Source: Lactiplantibacillus daoliensis
GTDB lineage: Bacteria; Bacillota; Bacilli; Lactobacillales; Lactobacillaceae
DNA length: 64,000 bases
Direction: 5' to 3'
NCBI RefSeq assembly: GCF_005405005.1
Contig: NZ_BJDH01000003.1
Location: forward strand, 62,001-126,000
Both the position numbers and the translations under genes were made by a program. Positions 1-10,134 of the stretch are shown in pieces; the stretch's first letter is position 1, and every line of letters starts with the position of its first letter. The notes beneath the pieces are model-generated. The model saw nothing but the letters and a program-made list of their open reading frames with translations. It did not search any database and was not told where the DNA came from.

Positions 1-1945
1 CCATCAGCTTCATATTACTAGTCCCAGAGGCTTCCTTCGAGGCCGTTGAAATCTGTTCACTGACATCCGCTGCCGGAATAATTAGCTCACCCAAGGACAC
101 CCCGTAATTTGGAATGAACGCCACTTTTAGTCGATCCCCAATCGCAGGATCATGGTTCACTAAGTCGGCCAATGCATTGATCAGTTTAATGATCGACTTC
201 GCATAATGATAACTTGGCGCCGCCTTCGCACCAAAAATATGCACACGTGGCGGCGTGACTGTTTTGGGCTCATCCTTGATTGCTAAATACTCCCGAATAA
301 TCTCAAAAACGTGTAGTAACTGGCGCTTATAGGCATGTAGTCGCTTAATCTGAACATCGAAAATGGCATCCGTCCGTACTGTAATTCCTAATTCCGACTT
401 GATATAGGCCCCCAACGCGGCCTTATTGGTTGTTTTGACCGCTGTCAGTTGTTTTAAAAACTTAGCATCACTTTGGTAAGCTGTCAGTGTCTTCAATTGG
501 TTCGGTTGGCGGCGCCAAGTTGGCCCGATCTTTGAATCAATCAAGCTGGATAACGGCTCATTGGCCAATTGCTGCCAACGACGCGTTGCAATCCCGTTCG
601 TCTTATTATTAAAGCGCTCTGGGTAAACTTGATATAAGTCGCGCAGCACGTCTTCCTTCAGAAGTTGCGTGTGCAATGGTGCGACGCCGTTGACACTGTG
701 ACTCCCAATGACCGCTAAAAAGGCCATCCGAACTTGCCCGTTGCCCAGTGGTGCCGTGCGATTAACTAGGTCTTCGCCAAAGATCGGTGTTTGGGCCTCA
801 CGATAGCGTCGATCAATTTCAACGACAATTTGATAGATTCGTGGCAATAAGCCTTTGAACATATCGATTGGCCACGTCTCCAAAGCTTCTTGCATGATCG
901 TGTGATTGGTATAACTCATCACCTGCGTTGTAAGAGCCCAGGCGACTTCCCAAGAACAATGATGTTCATCCATCAAAAGTCGCATTAATTCTGGAATCAC
1001 CAGTGTCGGATGGGTGTCATTAATGTGAATCGCCACCTTTTTAGCCAAGGCTTTGACGCCTTGATGTCGCAAGCCATAATGGCGGACGATACTCTGCACC
1101 CCAGCGGATGAAAAGAAGTATTCTTGCCGTAAGCGAAGTGCTTGACCAGCCGAATTAGAATCATCCGGATATAGGACCTGCGTAATTTCATCGATTCGAT
1201 CCCGCCTTGCCTGTGAGAAGCCCGTTTTATCGGCACTGGGCGGCAATTCCGCCGACCAAAGTCGTAACGTATTGGTCACGTCATTACGATAGCCTACTAA
1301 CCCAGTATCGTAGGGCACGGCCCAAACATCGTCCGTATTCTCATACATCGCCTTTAGACTGCCGTCTGGTTGTGGCGCCATCCAGACATTACCACCAAAG
1401 CGAACCAGACAAGCCTTATTTTCCCGCCGAATCTCCCAGACGTTGCCGTTTCGCAGCCAGTCATCCGGTAGTTCAACTTGGTAACCATCCATGAACACCT
1501 GCTTGAAAAGGCCATAGCGATAACGAATCCCATTCCCGTTACCCGCGATACCTAAACTGGCCATGGAATCCATGTAACAAGCCGCTAGTCGGCCTAAACC
1601 ACCATTTCCTAAACCAGGATCGGGCTCAGCCGTACTAATCTCGTCAAAGTCCAAGCCAAGGTCTTTTAGCCCCTGCCGAACCGTGTCCAGTAGGCCTAAA
1701 TTCAGTAAGTTGGATTTTAATAACCGCCCCGGCAAGAACTCAATCGAAAAATAATACACTTGCTTGCGATCTTGTTCGCGATACTGGTCAGACGTATGCG
1801 TCCAATTTGGCCCATCGTAACGCCGAACCAAGTGGCCTAACGCCAGAAACTGACCAAACTTCGACGTGTCACTCAAATCAGTCGCGTACAACGTTTTGAT
1901 TTCTGCTAAAAAGTCTTGTTTAAATTGTGCCTGTGTTAACTTCAA
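1..1945 (-). CDS. glgP: Glycogen phosphorylase, C-terminus cut by window edge
   Basis: Releases glucose-1-phosphate from glycogen using phosphate and pyridoxal phosphate. About 648 codons are visible from a TTG start at 1945, which sits behind a GAGGGGGTG ribosome site; the family is about 800 residues. The reading frame holds recognisable phosphorylase blocks, including SIEFLPGR and NGGLGRLAACYMDS. It ends at the window edge in EASGTSNMK, whose lysine is the PLP-binding residue in this family. Last visible gene of the glycogen operon, 19 bp after glgA. The start is chosen because no ATG lies near and glgB has the same ribosome site plus TTG layout. Confidence 0.93.
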   Translation of the reverse strand, partial: MKLTQAQFKQDFLAEIKTLYATDLSDTSKFGQFLALGHLVRRYDGPNWTHTSDQYREQDRKQVYYFSIEFLPGRLLKSNLLNLGLLDTVRQGLKDLGLDFDEISTAEPDPGLGNGGLGRLAACYMDSMASLGIAGNGNGIRYRYGLFKQVFMDGYQVELPDDWLRNGNVWEIRRENKACLVRFGGNVWMAPQPDGSLKAMYENTDDVWAVPYDTGLVGYRNDVTNTLRLWSAELPPSADKTGFSQARRDRIDEITQVLYPDDSNSAGQALRLRQEYFFSSAGVQSIVRHYGLRHQGVKALAKKVAIHINDTHPTLVIPELMRLLMDEHHCSWEVAWALTTQVMSYTNHTIMQEALETWPIDMFKGLLPRIYQIVVEIDRRYREAQTPIFGEDLVNRTAPLGNGQVRMAFLAVIGSHSVNGVAPLHTQLLKEDVLRDLYQVYPERFNNKTNGIATRRWQQLANEPLSSLIDSKIGPTWRRQPNQLKTLTAYQSDAKFLKQLTAVKTTNKAALGAYIKSELGITVRTDAIFDVQIKRLHAYKRQLLHVFEIIREYLAIKDEPKTVTPPRVHIFGAKAAPSYHYAKSIIKLINALADLVNHDPAIGDRLKVAFIPNYGVSLGELIIPAADVSEQISTASKEASGTSNMKLM

Positions 1946-1964
1946 AAACCGCACCCCCTCAGTC

Positions 1965-3404
1965 CTAACTCGTAATCATCTGATAAATATGTTGATACTT
2001 CTTAGCCGATTTTCCCCAGCCAAAGTCTGGCATCATCGCTTGTTGCTGCAATTGCCGCCAAGCCTTGGGATCTTCGTGATATAAGGTAACCGCCAATGTC
2101 ATGATTTTGCGCAAAACCACGGGCTGATAGTCATCGAAACCAAACCCGGTGCCCGCACCGGTATATTGGTTATAAGGCACAACCGTATCCTTCAAGCCAC
2201 CGACTAGATGCACAAGCGGCAAGGTCCCATAACGCATGGCCATCATTTGTGATAAGCCTGAAGGTTCAAATGCAGATGGCATTATGAAAATGTCACTGCC
2301 GGCGTAAATTTGTTGCGCCAGTTTAACATCAAACTTAATTTGGGCCGCAACTTGGTCAGGATAGGCTAACTGATAGATTTCAAAAGCATGTTCTAACGCC
2401 GGATCACCCGTCCCCAAGACGATGACCTGCGCCGCTTGCTTTTTGAGAAACTCGTCCAAAGCATCCAGTAATAAATCCATGCCTTTTTGCGTGGTCAACC
2501 GTGAAACGACCGCCAACACCGGGACATCAGCCTCTGGCAGGCCCACCGCTTTTTGCAAGGCCGCTTTGTCGAGTGCTTTTGGCGTTAAGTCTTTTGCAGA
2601 ATAAGTCGCCGTCAACGCCGCGTCCGTCGCTGGATCATACAGTTGCATGTCAATCCCATTCATAATGCCGCTCAGCTTCGCCTGATTAGCCCGTAAAACC
2701 CCGTCTAAGCGTTCCCCGAACTGTGGCGTTTGAATCTCTTGTGCGTAAGTCGGCGATACGGTATTGACCGCATCCGCAAAATTAATGCCAGCCTTTAAAA
2801 AGTTGACCTGATCGTAAAAAGCGATTCCGTCTTCGTTAAAAGTCTGCCAACCAATCTTAAAAAGGCTATCCAAAATCACTGGATCATAAATTCCCTGAAA
2901 CTGCATGTTGTGAATCGTCAGGACGGTTTTAATCTGCCGGTAGGCCTTGATCCAGTAGTACTTTTCTTTCAAAAGAACCGGAATAAACGCAGTATGCCAG
3001 TCATTTAGGTGAAGCACATCCGGAATATAGTCGACCCGTTCTAACATTTCACAAATCGCCATCTGGAAAAAGGCGAACCGTTCACCGTCGTCCCAATAGC
3101 CATACAATCCCTCGCGGCCAAAGTAGTCCTGATTATCAATCAAATAATAGTCAAGTCCATCTAACTGGAGTGTTTTGATGCCACAATATTGTAACTTGTC
3201 GCCAACTTGGACCGTGAAATGCAACAAATCTTTGACCTGATCACGATACTTTTCCGGAAATAAGGCCTCATAGTAAGGAATCACCACCCGAATCTTGACG
3301 CCAGCCGCTTTCAACGCCTTGGGCAACGCCAGGCTCACGTCACCCAGACCACCCGTCTTATAAAACGGCGCAGCTTCCGCGGCAGCAAACAGTACCTTAG
3401 TCAC
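1965..3404 (-). CDS. glgA: Glycogen synthase (ADP-glucose)
   Basis: GT5 glucosyltransferase that adds glucose from ADP-glucose to growing alpha-1,4-glucan. The 479 residues match the usual family length. The N-terminal KTGGLGDV motif (about residues 17-24) binds ADP-glucose, and the C-terminal half carries the EPSGLSQMMAMRYG block that contains the conserved glutamate of the retaining fold. Its start overlaps the end of glgD by 8 bp, so the two are likely translationally coupled. Cytoplasmic, acting with GlgC/GlgD upstream and GlgB downstream in glycogen synthesis. Confidence 0.95.
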   Translation of the reverse strand: MTKVLFAAAEAAPFYKTGGLGDVSLALPKALKAAGVKIRVVIPYYEALFPEKYRDQVKDLLHFTVQVGDKLQYCGIKTLQLDGLDYYLIDNQDYFGREGLYGYWDDGERFAFFQMAICEMLERVDYIPDVLHLNDWHTAFIPVLLKEKYYWIKAYRQIKTVLTIHNMQFQGIYDPVILDSLFKIGWQTFNEDGIAFYDQVNFLKAGINFADAVNTVSPTYAQEIQTPQFGERLDGVLRANQAKLSGIMNGIDMQLYDPATDAALTATYSAKDLTPKALDKAALQKAVGLPEADVPVLAVVSRLTTQKGMDLLLDALDEFLKKQAAQVIVLGTGDPALEHAFEIYQLAYPDQVAAQIKFDVKLAQQIYAGSDIFIMPSAFEPSGLSQMMAMRYGTLPLVHLVGGLKDTVVPYNQYTGAGTGFGFDDYQPVVLRKIMTLAVTLYHEDPKAWRQLQQQAMMPDFGWGKSAKKYQHIYQMITS

Positions 3405-4569
3405 TCGTGACCACCTCCGTTTGGCGAAAGATATGCTGGCCCTTGCTAATAACGAGCGGTTCCGTCGGCGTGCCCTTGAGAATCAAGTTGGGACCAATGA
3501 CGACATTTTTATCAATGATCACATTTTCAATCCTGGTGCCGGCACCGATCCGAGTGCCTTGCATAATCACGGCATCCTTAATCTGACTGCCACGATTAAT
3601 CAGAACATTCCGGAAAATGACTGAATGGTCCACTTGACCTTCAATGTAACCCCCGGTGCCGCAGAGACTCGCCCGAAATTGCGACCCTTCGGCGAAGAAA
3701 GTCGGCACTTCATTTTTAACTTTGGTATAGATCCGCCGAGAACTATAGAACAGTGCACGGAAATTAGCTTCATCCAAGATTGACATATTCGCTGCAAAAT
3801 AACTGGCTAAATCATGAATATTTGCTTGGAATCCTGTATATTCAAAGGCATTGGCATTATGCTGAATCACCGCCTGCTTCATGAGTTCTTCCAAACTAAT
3901 CAAGTCACCGCGCCGATTGGCTTCATCCAAGATTTCAATCAAATCCACGGTACTCATTAAATAAATATCCATATTTTTAGCAGCTTTTTTGGCCGTTTTT
4001 GGTAATTTCGCTTTTTCAGTTGGAATCACTGCCGTTGCCATACCTTTGTCTGTTAATTGCAAAATCGTATTCTGTGGCATCAATTGTTTAGGATCAACGC
4101 TCTTATACACGGTCGTGACCGGATTATCGCGTTCTTCGTGATAACGTAACAGCGCTTTCAAATCGATATTACCCACATTTCGTGTGCTCATGACTACCGA
4201 ATATTCGCTGTGACTGCGCTTCAAAAATAGGATTGAATTATCATAATAATGATGAATCAGGGTCGCCTTCTTTTCAGGCGCAACCAGCTTCAAATCATTG
4301 TATGGATACATGAACAAACCGCCCCGAATGGTATCCAGATTCCAATCACGGCCGCTACGCAGATGATCGGAGACAGAACGTCCCGATCGTGGTGACGTGA
4401 CCATTACATTTTGGATACCGGCGTTAATCGCACTTGATAACGGAAAATCTAATAGTCGATAGCGACCACCAAATGGCAACATGCCGACCGGACGCGCGGT
4501 GGTTAATGGTTCTAAGGCTTCCCACGGTTCCACTAGGTTAATAATTGCGCTTACACTTCCACGTTTCAT
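3397..4569 (-). CDS. glgD: ADP-glucose pyrophosphorylase subunit GlgD
   Basis: Non-catalytic or modulating partner of GlgC in the heteromeric ADP-glucose pyrophosphorylase of Firmicutes. The 390-residue protein has a nucleotidyltransferase fold at the N-terminus ([20 protein letters not shown]) but lacks the G-G-x-G-T-R-L loop that GlgC has, which is typical of GlgD. The C-terminal 100 residues are a left-handed beta-helix of hexapeptide type ([20 protein letters not shown]). It overlaps glgC by 4 bp and glgA by 8 bp. Function is from family knowledge; the missing loop is seen directly. Confidence 0.93.
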   Translation of the reverse strand: MKRGSVSAIINLVEPWEALEPLTTARPVGMLPFGGRYRLLDFPLSSAINAGIQNVMVTSPRSGRSVSDHLRSGRDWNLDTIRGGLFMYPYNDLKLVAPEKKATLIHHYYDNSILFLKRSHSEYSVVMSTRNVGNIDLKALLRYHEERDNPVTTVYKSVDPKQLMPQNTILQLTDKGMATAVIPTEKAKLPKTAKKAAKNMDIYLMSTVDLIEILDEANRRGDLISLEELMKQAVIQHNANAFEYTGFQANIHDLASYFAANMSILDEANFRALFYSSRRIYTKVKNEVPTFFAEGSQFRASLCGTGGYIEGQVDHSVIFRNVLINRGSQIKDAVIMQGTRIGAGTRIENVIIDKNVVIGPNLILKGTPTEPLVISKGQHIFRQTEVVTSD

Positions 4570-5705
4570 GGTTTCTCCACCCCCACAACTTCGTTATAAC
4601 CAACGACCGCAATATCTGTCGCGGTGCCTTTTACAATCGCATCATCGCCAATCACCGCTTCTTCACCAATCAAGGCATGGTCAATCACCACATTTTTGCC
4701 AATCGTTGCGCCTGGCATGACCATACTGTCAACGACTCGACTCCCCATACCAACAGAGACCCGCTGTGACAAGATCGAATGGTCTACTTCACCCGCAACG
4801 TAACAACTATCAACAATCATCGAATTGTTGACCTGACTCGTCTCGGTTAAAAACATTGGCGGCAAAACTTGCGCCTTGGAATAGATCCGCCAGTTATTAT
4901 CTCCAATGTTGAGTCGATTATGCGGTGACAGAAATTCCATATTGGCTTGCCATAGACTCTGAATCGTCCCGACGTCGCGCCAGTATCCTTTAAAAGCATA
5001 GGCATAAACGGATTCGTTGTGTGCCAAGTATGATGGAATGACGTTTTTACCAAAGTCCTCCATTGATTTATCAGTTGCATAGCTTTTGACCAAATAATCA
5101 CGTAACGTCGACCAATTGAAGATATAAATTCCCATTGAAGCCTTGTCACTCTTGGGATGTTCCGGCTTTTCTTCAAATTCAATAATCCGATCTGTTTCAT
5201 CAGTATTCATCATCCCGAACCGCTTGGCCTCTTGCTTCGTCACCGGAATAACCCCTACAGTCAGTGAGGCTTTTTTGGCCTTGTGATAGTCCAACATCGC
5301 GTCATAATCCATTTTATAAATATGATCGCCGGATAAAACTAATAAATATTTTGGATTTTGTTGATCAATATATTCAATATTTTGATAAATCGCGTGGGCG
5401 GTCCCTTCAAAGAATTTCTCGCCTTCGCTGGATGAATAGGGCTGCAACACGGTTACACCGCCATTTAAATCATCTAAGCCCCAGCTCGCACCATTGCCGA
5501 TGTGCGCGTTGAGTTCCAGTGGCTGATATTGCGTGATGACCCCAACTGTATTAACGCCCGAATTTGCACAGTTGCTCAAGGTGAAATCAATGATGCGATA
5601 ACGCCCACCAAATGGTACCGCGGGCTTAGCCGTCCCTTTGGTCAACTTGCCTAGCCGGGTCCCCTGACCACCAGCTAAAATAATGCCTAACATGTCATCA
5701 TTCAT
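4566..5705 (-). CDS. glgC: Glucose-1-phosphate adenylyltransferase (catalytic subunit)
   Basis: Makes ADP-glucose and pyrophosphate from ATP and glucose-1-phosphate, the committed step of glycogen synthesis. The 379-residue protein opens with the nucleotide-binding loop [13 protein letters not shown] (about residues 11-23), followed by the sugar-phosphate region and a C-terminal hexapeptide beta-helix ([21 protein letters not shown]). It overlaps glgB upstream by 4 bp and glgD downstream by 4 bp, consistent with coupled translation and fixed subunit ratios. Confidence 0.95.
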   Translation of the reverse strand: MNDDMLGIILAGGQGTRLGKLTKGTAKPAVPFGGRYRIIDFTLSNCANSGVNTVGVITQYQPLELNAHIGNGASWGLDDLNGGVTVLQPYSSSEGEKFFEGTAHAIYQNIEYIDQQNPKYLLVLSGDHIYKMDYDAMLDYHKAKKASLTVGVIPVTKQEAKRFGMMNTDETDRIIEFEEKPEHPKSDKASMGIYIFNWSTLRDYLVKSYATDKSMEDFGKNVIPSYLAHNESVYAYAFKGYWRDVGTIQSLWQANMEFLSPHNRLNIGDNNWRIYSKAQVLPPMFLTETSQVNNSMIVDSCYVAGEVDHSILSQRVSVGMGSRVVDSMVMPGATIGKNVVIDHALIGEEAVIGDDAIVKGTATDIAVVGYNEVVGVEKP

Positions 5706-7600
5706 TTTTTCGACTCCCCTTTGACTTTGACAGGCCGAATTAGCAAGGCTCCCATGGCTGGCAATGTTGCCTCAAAGCTCGCCGGTTGCCCCTTATACGG
5801 CCGATTAACCGCTGTAAATGTCGTTTCCAATTGCGTCCAAGTTCCCCCGAAAGCCTTCGCCTCCGTATTGAGTAACAATTCGTATTCCCCGGGATATGGC
5901 ACCCCAATGCGATATTGCCGCCGTTCAACAGGGACAAAATTAAACGCTGCAATCACGAAACTATATTTGCGCTTCGCTTGGCGAATGAAACCCATCGTGG
6001 AGCTAGCCGCATCATCCGTATTGCTATAAACGATGCCGGTTGACTCATGGTCGAGTTCCCACAACGGCCGATTCGCATGGTAGACCTGATTCAAAGCGGC
6101 CGTATAATGCTGCATCTGTCGATTAAGTGGGTCTTTTAAATCAACCCACTCCAGTTGATCCCAATCACGCCATTCCAAAAATTGACCCCATTCTGCGCCC
6201 ATGAAATTTAACTGTTTGCCAGGAAATGCCGCCATATAAGCCATCATCGTCCGTAAATTAGCAAATTGGTTATAGCGATCGCCCGGCATTTTATGCATTA
6301 AGGACTTTTTGCCATGCACAACCTCATCGTGTGAGAATGGTAAGATAAACTGCTCGTCAAACATGTAAACAAACGCAAACGTGAGTAAATTGAAATGATC
6401 ATGCCGATAGAGTGGATCCATTTCAAAGAAGTCTAGCGTATCGTGCATCCATCCCATATTCCATTTGTAATTAAAGCCCAAGCCGCCCTGATCAACGCGA
6501 CCGGTAACCTGTGGAAAGGCGGACGATTCTTCCGCAATCATCAAAACGTCCGGATGTCGTTTGAAGATCTCTGTGTTTAACTCTTGTAAAAACGCGATCC
6601 CTGCCAAGTTGCGATTATCGCCATACTGGTTAACTTGACCTTCACGACCCTCGTCATAGTCTAAATACAACATATTTGAGACCGCATCAACGCGAAGCCC
6701 ATCTAAATGACAGGTATTCAGCCAATATAAGGCACTTGAGATCAAGAAGCTCTGAACCTGTGTTTTCCCAAGGTCAAAGTTCCAAGCACCCCAACGACGA
6801 TTATCAGCCTGATTCGGATCCGCATATTCGTAAGTCGGCGTGCCGTCATACTGATATAACGCATCGTAATTACGAATAAAATGCCCCGGCACCCAGTCCA
6901 CAATCACACCAAGATTGGCTTGATGGCACTGATCAACAAAGCTTAAAAACTCATCGCGGGTCCCAAATCGGCTGGTCGGTGCAAAGTAGCCCATCTGCTG
7001 ATAACCCCATGACGCGTCCAGTAAATGTTCCATGACTGGCATTAGTTCCAGATGCGAATAACCCATTTGATGCGCATATGGGATCAGTTCTTCCGCCAGC
7101 TCCGCGTACGTGTAATAATCGCCATTATCGTGCCGGCGCCACGATCCAAGATGAACCTCATATATATTAATTGGGCGATTTGCGGGGTTCGATTTCTTGC
7201 GCCGCGCTAACCACAAACTGTCATGCCACTGTTCTGCAATCGGTGCCACGACTATCGCCGCATCACCAGGTTTACGCTCGAATTGTTGCGCAAATGGATC
7301 AATTTTAAGCTGCTTTTCACCAGTTGCACTCGTAATCTCAAACTTATACAAATCACCTAGCTTAACTTGCGAAAATAACCCCTGCCAAATCCCCGTTGCC
7401 CCAACTGGCGACAACGGCGCTGCTTGCCAATCGTTGAAAGTCCCGACGACCCCGACCGCCTGAGCATGTGGTGCCCAAACCCGAAAGCTAACCTGACCAT
7501 CAGTTTCAACATGACAGCCTAAATAATTCTGACTTTCAAATCCCCGTCCCGTATTAAATAAATAACTCTGGGTTGCTGACGTCATTTCTGAATCTGCCAA
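5702..7600 (-). CDS. glgB: 1,4-alpha-glucan branching enzyme
   Basis: GH13 enzyme that introduces alpha-1,6 branches into glycogen. The N-terminal carbohydrate-binding module ([19 protein letters not shown]) is followed by a GH13 barrel with the nucleophile region ([15 protein letters not shown]) and the acid region ([10 protein letters not shown]), then [13 protein letters not shown] place the start at a TTG at 7600, because AGGGGG (7611-7616) lies 10 bp before it. An upstream ATG at 7636 has no ribosome site, and another ATG lies at 7585. With the TTG start the protein is 632 residues. First gene of the glycogen operon. Confidence 0.93.
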   Translation of the reverse strand: MADSEMTSATQSYLFNTGRGFESQNYLGCHVETDGQVSFRVWAPHAQAVGVVGTFNDWQAAPLSPVGATGIWQGLFSQVKLGDLYKFEITSATGEKQLKIDPFAQQFERKPGDAAIVVAPIAEQWHDSLWLARRKKSNPANRPINIYEVHLGSWRRHDNGDYYTYAELAEELIPYAHQMGYSHLELMPVMEHLLDASWGYQQMGYFAPTSRFGTRDEFLSFVDQCHQANLGVIVDWVPGHFIRNYDALYQYDGTPTYEYADPNQADNRRWGAWNFDLGKTQVQSFLISSALYWLNTCHLDGLRVDAVSNMLYLDYDEGREGQVNQYGDNRNLAGIAFLQELNTEIFKRHPDVLMIAEESSAFPQVTGRVDQGGLGFNYKWNMGWMHDTLDFFEMDPLYRHDHFNLLTFAFVYMFDEQFILPFSHDEVVHGKKSLMHKMPGDRYNQFANLRTMMAYMAAFPGKQLNFMGAEWGQFLEWRDWDQLEWVDLKDPLNRQMQHYTAALNQVYHANRPLWELDHESTGIVYSNTDDAASSTMGFIRQAKRKYSFVIAAFNFVPVERRQYRIGVPYPGEYELLLNTEAKAFGGTWTQLETTFTAVNRPYKGQPASFEATLPAMGALLIRPVKVKGESKK

Positions 7601-7653
7601 AATAGCCACACCCCCTGCATGTGATATATTGAACAATAATAAGACTTAACTTT

Positions 7654-7699
7654 AGTATACGTGGGCGAACTGGCCTTGCCTATCCTTGATAAGTTCGCC
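7654..7699 (-). promoter_or_regulatory. Putative glg operon promoter with inverted repeat
   Basis: A TATACT -10 candidate (minus strand, 7654-7659) lies about 55 bp before glgB. No strong -35 is seen. The inverted repeat GGCGAACT (7664-7671) and AGTTCGCC (7692-7699) covers the -35 region and could be an operator. This is inferred from position only. Confidence 0.35.
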
Positions 7700-7700
7700 T

Positions 7701-7940
7701 TATTAAGTTAATAATAGCCACTATAAATACCGTTATATCGGGGTTTTAGTTAATTTTCGGGCACAAACACTGCAAACTGTTGCCAGAACCCTATTCACAG
7801 GAACTCGGTCACGACAAGGTTTGGCGTCGTATCGGTCGCCCTAAGCGAATTAGCTAGAAAAAACACCTTTTTTCGTCTTGTTCATTCGGTCACTTTCTAA
7901 ATGAATCAGGTTAGCACTCGGCAACTCATCACGATGACTA
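7701..7940. other. Gene-free stretch between glgB and proA
   Basis: About 240 bp without a credible coding region on either strand. Apart from the putative glg promoter on one side and the proBA terminator on the other, I see no repeat or RNA structure here. Confidence 0.5.
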
Positions 7941-7992
7941 AAAAAGCTGGTAATACCAATTACGATGATGTAATTAGTATTACCAGCTTTTT
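7941..7992 (-). terminator. Terminator of proBA
   Basis: A perfect 16-bp stem (7941-7956 with 7977-7992) with A/T runs at both ends. It lies 26 bp after the proA stop and would work in either direction. Confidence 0.85.
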
Positions 7993-8018
7993 GGCGTTAT
8001 TTAATTATTTATGAACGA

Positions 8019-9269
8019 CTATTCCCGAACTTGACCGTTCCCGTCGATCACGTATTTGTAAGAGGTGAGTTCTGCCAGTCCCATTGGTCCACGGGCATGC
8101 AATTTTTGCGTGGAAATCCCAATTTCAGCACCAAAACCAAATTCAAAACCATCCGTGAAACGCGTTGAAGCATTAATATAAACACAAGCAGCATTAATCC
8201 GTTGTTGGAATAACTTACCGGCCTGATAATTATCAGTGACGATTACTTCTGAATGTTGCGTATTATAGTGATTGATATGTTGAATCGCTTCAGCTTCGGA
8301 ATCAACGACTTTAACCGCAATAATCAAGTCGTTATATTCAGTTCCCCAATCCACTTCAGTCGCGGGCACAACATCGGGCACAATTGCTTGTGTCGCTGCA
8401 TCCCCACGAACCTCAACCCCCTGATCTCGTAATGCAGTAATAATGGTTGGTAAATAGTCCGCAGCAACTGCACGATGGATCAACAATTTTTCAGTCGCAT
8501 TGCAAACAGATGGCCGTTGCACTTTACCATTGACGACAATCGCCGTTGCCATCGGTAATTGCGCGGCTTGATCAACATAGACATGACAGTTACCAGCACC
8601 CGTTTCAATTACAGGAACCGTGGCTTTAGCCAGCACCGTTTGGATCAAACGTGCACTTCCGCGTGGAATCAAGACATCAATATAATCCGTCAACTGCATG
8701 AATTTAGCGGCCGTCTCGTGTGAGGTATCTTGAATCAACTGAATGGCATTTTCGTCAACACCAGCATCGGCTAAAGCGCTCCGCAAGACATTCACTAGCG
8801 CTTGATTGGAGTGTAACGCTTCTTTACCACCACGTAAGATCACTGCATTCCCGGTTTTAAAACAAAGCGCCGATGCATCCACAGTTACATTGGGCCGAGC
8901 TTCAAAAATCATCCCAATGACACCTAATGGTACGCGTTCCTTCGCAATCATCAAACCAGCTTCATTGCGCCAAGCACGGTCAACATTCCCGATTGGATCT
9001 GGTAAGGCCGCAACTTGCTTGAGTCCAGTCGCCATATCCTTCAGTCGATCCGCTGTTAATGTAAGCCGATCAATGAACTTATCAGCGACCTGTGGGTTCT
9101 CAAGGTCCTCTGCATTTGCTGCTAAAATAGCAGCTTGATTTTCATCAAGCGCCGTCGCCATTGCGAGTAAAACCTCATTTTTTTTGGCAGTACTCAGTAA
9201 CCCTAACGCATAACTAGCTGTTTGTGCCTGTTGACCAAGTGTCTGTAAGGTACTTGTTGCCACATCCAT
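8019..9269 (-). CDS. proA: Gamma-glutamyl phosphate reductase
   Basis: Second step of proline synthesis: reduces gamma-glutamyl phosphate to glutamate semialdehyde with NADPH. The 416-residue protein has the aldehyde-dehydrogenase-like fold; PSVCNATEKLLIH holds the catalytic cysteine and ETGAGNCHVYVD is a family signature. The ATG at 9269 is chosen because AGGAGG lies 7 bp before it; the longer frame from 9287 has no such site. It follows proB by 24 bp and ends before a strong terminator. Confidence 0.95.
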   Translation of the reverse strand: MDVATSTLQTLGQQAQTASYALGLLSTAKKNEVLLAMATALDENQAAILAANAEDLENPQVADKFIDRLTLTADRLKDMATGLKQVAALPDPIGNVDRAWRNEAGLMIAKERVPLGVIGMIFEARPNVTVDASALCFKTGNAVILRGGKEALHSNQALVNVLRSALADAGVDENAIQLIQDTSHETAAKFMQLTDYIDVLIPRGSARLIQTVLAKATVPVIETGAGNCHVYVDQAAQLPMATAIVVNGKVQRPSVCNATEKLLIHRAVAADYLPTIITALRDQGVEVRGDAATQAIVPDVVPATEVDWGTEYNDLIIAVKVVDSEAEAIQHINHYNTQHSEVIVTDNYQAGKLFQQRINAACVYINASTRFTDGFEFGFGAEIGISTQKLHARGPMGLAELTSYKYVIDGNGQVRE

Positions 9270-9293
9270 CTGAATTCCTCCTGTCATTTCAAG

Positions 9294-10103
9294 TTAACCA
9301 AATAAAGTTCCGACGGGTTCACCCGCTAAAATTTGAAAAATAATTGACGGGTCTTCGCCATTTGCCAAAATCATTTGACCATCTGCCTTTAACATCCGCT
9401 CAGCCGCCTTTAACTTAGTGATCATGCCACCGGTTCCAAAGCGACTGCCACTGCCACCAGCAAGCTCATAGGTGTGTTGTGTGACCGTCTCAATATGCGG
9501 CAATAGGTTTGCGGCCGCATCGCCATTCGGATTGCCATCATAGAAGCCATCAATATCCGACAACATAATGAGCAAGTCAGCGCCAATGTTCGTTGCAACG
9601 ATTGCCGACAGCTGATCATTGTCACCAAATTTTGTTTCATGGTCCAATTCATCAACCGCAACGGTATCATTTTCATTCACAATCGGTACGATATTTTGTG
9701 CCAATAAAGCGTCAAACGTATTGAGTACGTTGTGATGACTCTTTGGATAAACAAAAATATCACGAGTCAACAGTAACTGACCGATTTTTTGTTCATAGAC
9801 AGCAAAGCGTTCCTTATAAATCGAAATCAATTCCGTCTGACCAATCGCAGCAACGGCTTGTTGTTCCGGAATGGCTTTGGGACGTTGTTTAAGTCCCATA
9901 TAATTTAAACCGACGCCAATCGCCCCCGATGAAACGAGGACAACTTCACGACCACGATGCCGCATTGCGCTAATTACAAAAGCTAACTGGTCGATTGCGC
10001 GCAGATTAATCGAGCCATCAGGATAGACTAAGGTACTCGTCCCAACCTTGATGACCACTCGTTTTGCGCGTAACTTTCGCATGACTTTCACTACTGCCAC
10101 CAA
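9294..10103 (-). CDS. proB: Glutamate 5-kinase
   Basis: First step of proline synthesis: phosphorylates the gamma-carboxyl of glutamate. The amino-acid kinase fold is clear (VVIKVGTSTL near the N-terminus, VLVSSGAIGVG, NENDTVAVDE, SGSRFGTGGMITKL). At about 262-269 residues it lacks the C-terminal PUA domain of the E. coli enzyme, as is common in Gram-positives. The start is uncertain: TTG at 10103 gives 269 residues and ATG at 10082 gives 262; neither has a strong ribosome site. The parS site lies just upstream, so the promoter may lie within the preceding gene. Confidence 0.93.
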   Translation of the reverse strand: MVAVVKVMRKLRAKRVVIKVGTSTLVYPDGSINLRAIDQLAFVISAMRHRGREVVLVSSGAIGVGLNYMGLKQRPKAIPEQQAVAAIGQTELISIYKERFAVYEQKIGQLLLTRDIFVYPKSHHNVLNTFDALLAQNIVPIVNENDTVAVDELDHETKFGDNDQLSAIVATNIGADLLIMLSDIDGFYDGNPNGDAAANLLPHIETVTQHTYELAGGSGSRFGTGGMITKLKAAERMLKADGQMILANGEDPSIIFQILAGEPVGTLFG

Positions 10104-10117
10104 CTTCTACATTATTT

Positions 10118-10133
10118 TGTTTCACGTGAAACA
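10118..10133. other. parS: parS centromere site (left of origin)
   Basis: TGTTTCACGTGAAACA matches the 16-bp ParB/Spo0J-binding consensus TGTTNCACGTGAAACA at every fixed position. It lies in the 31-bp gap between the MFS gene and proB, about 16.7 kb from oriC. A second identical copy lies at 39376. Confidence 0.9.
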
Positions 10134-10134
10134 T

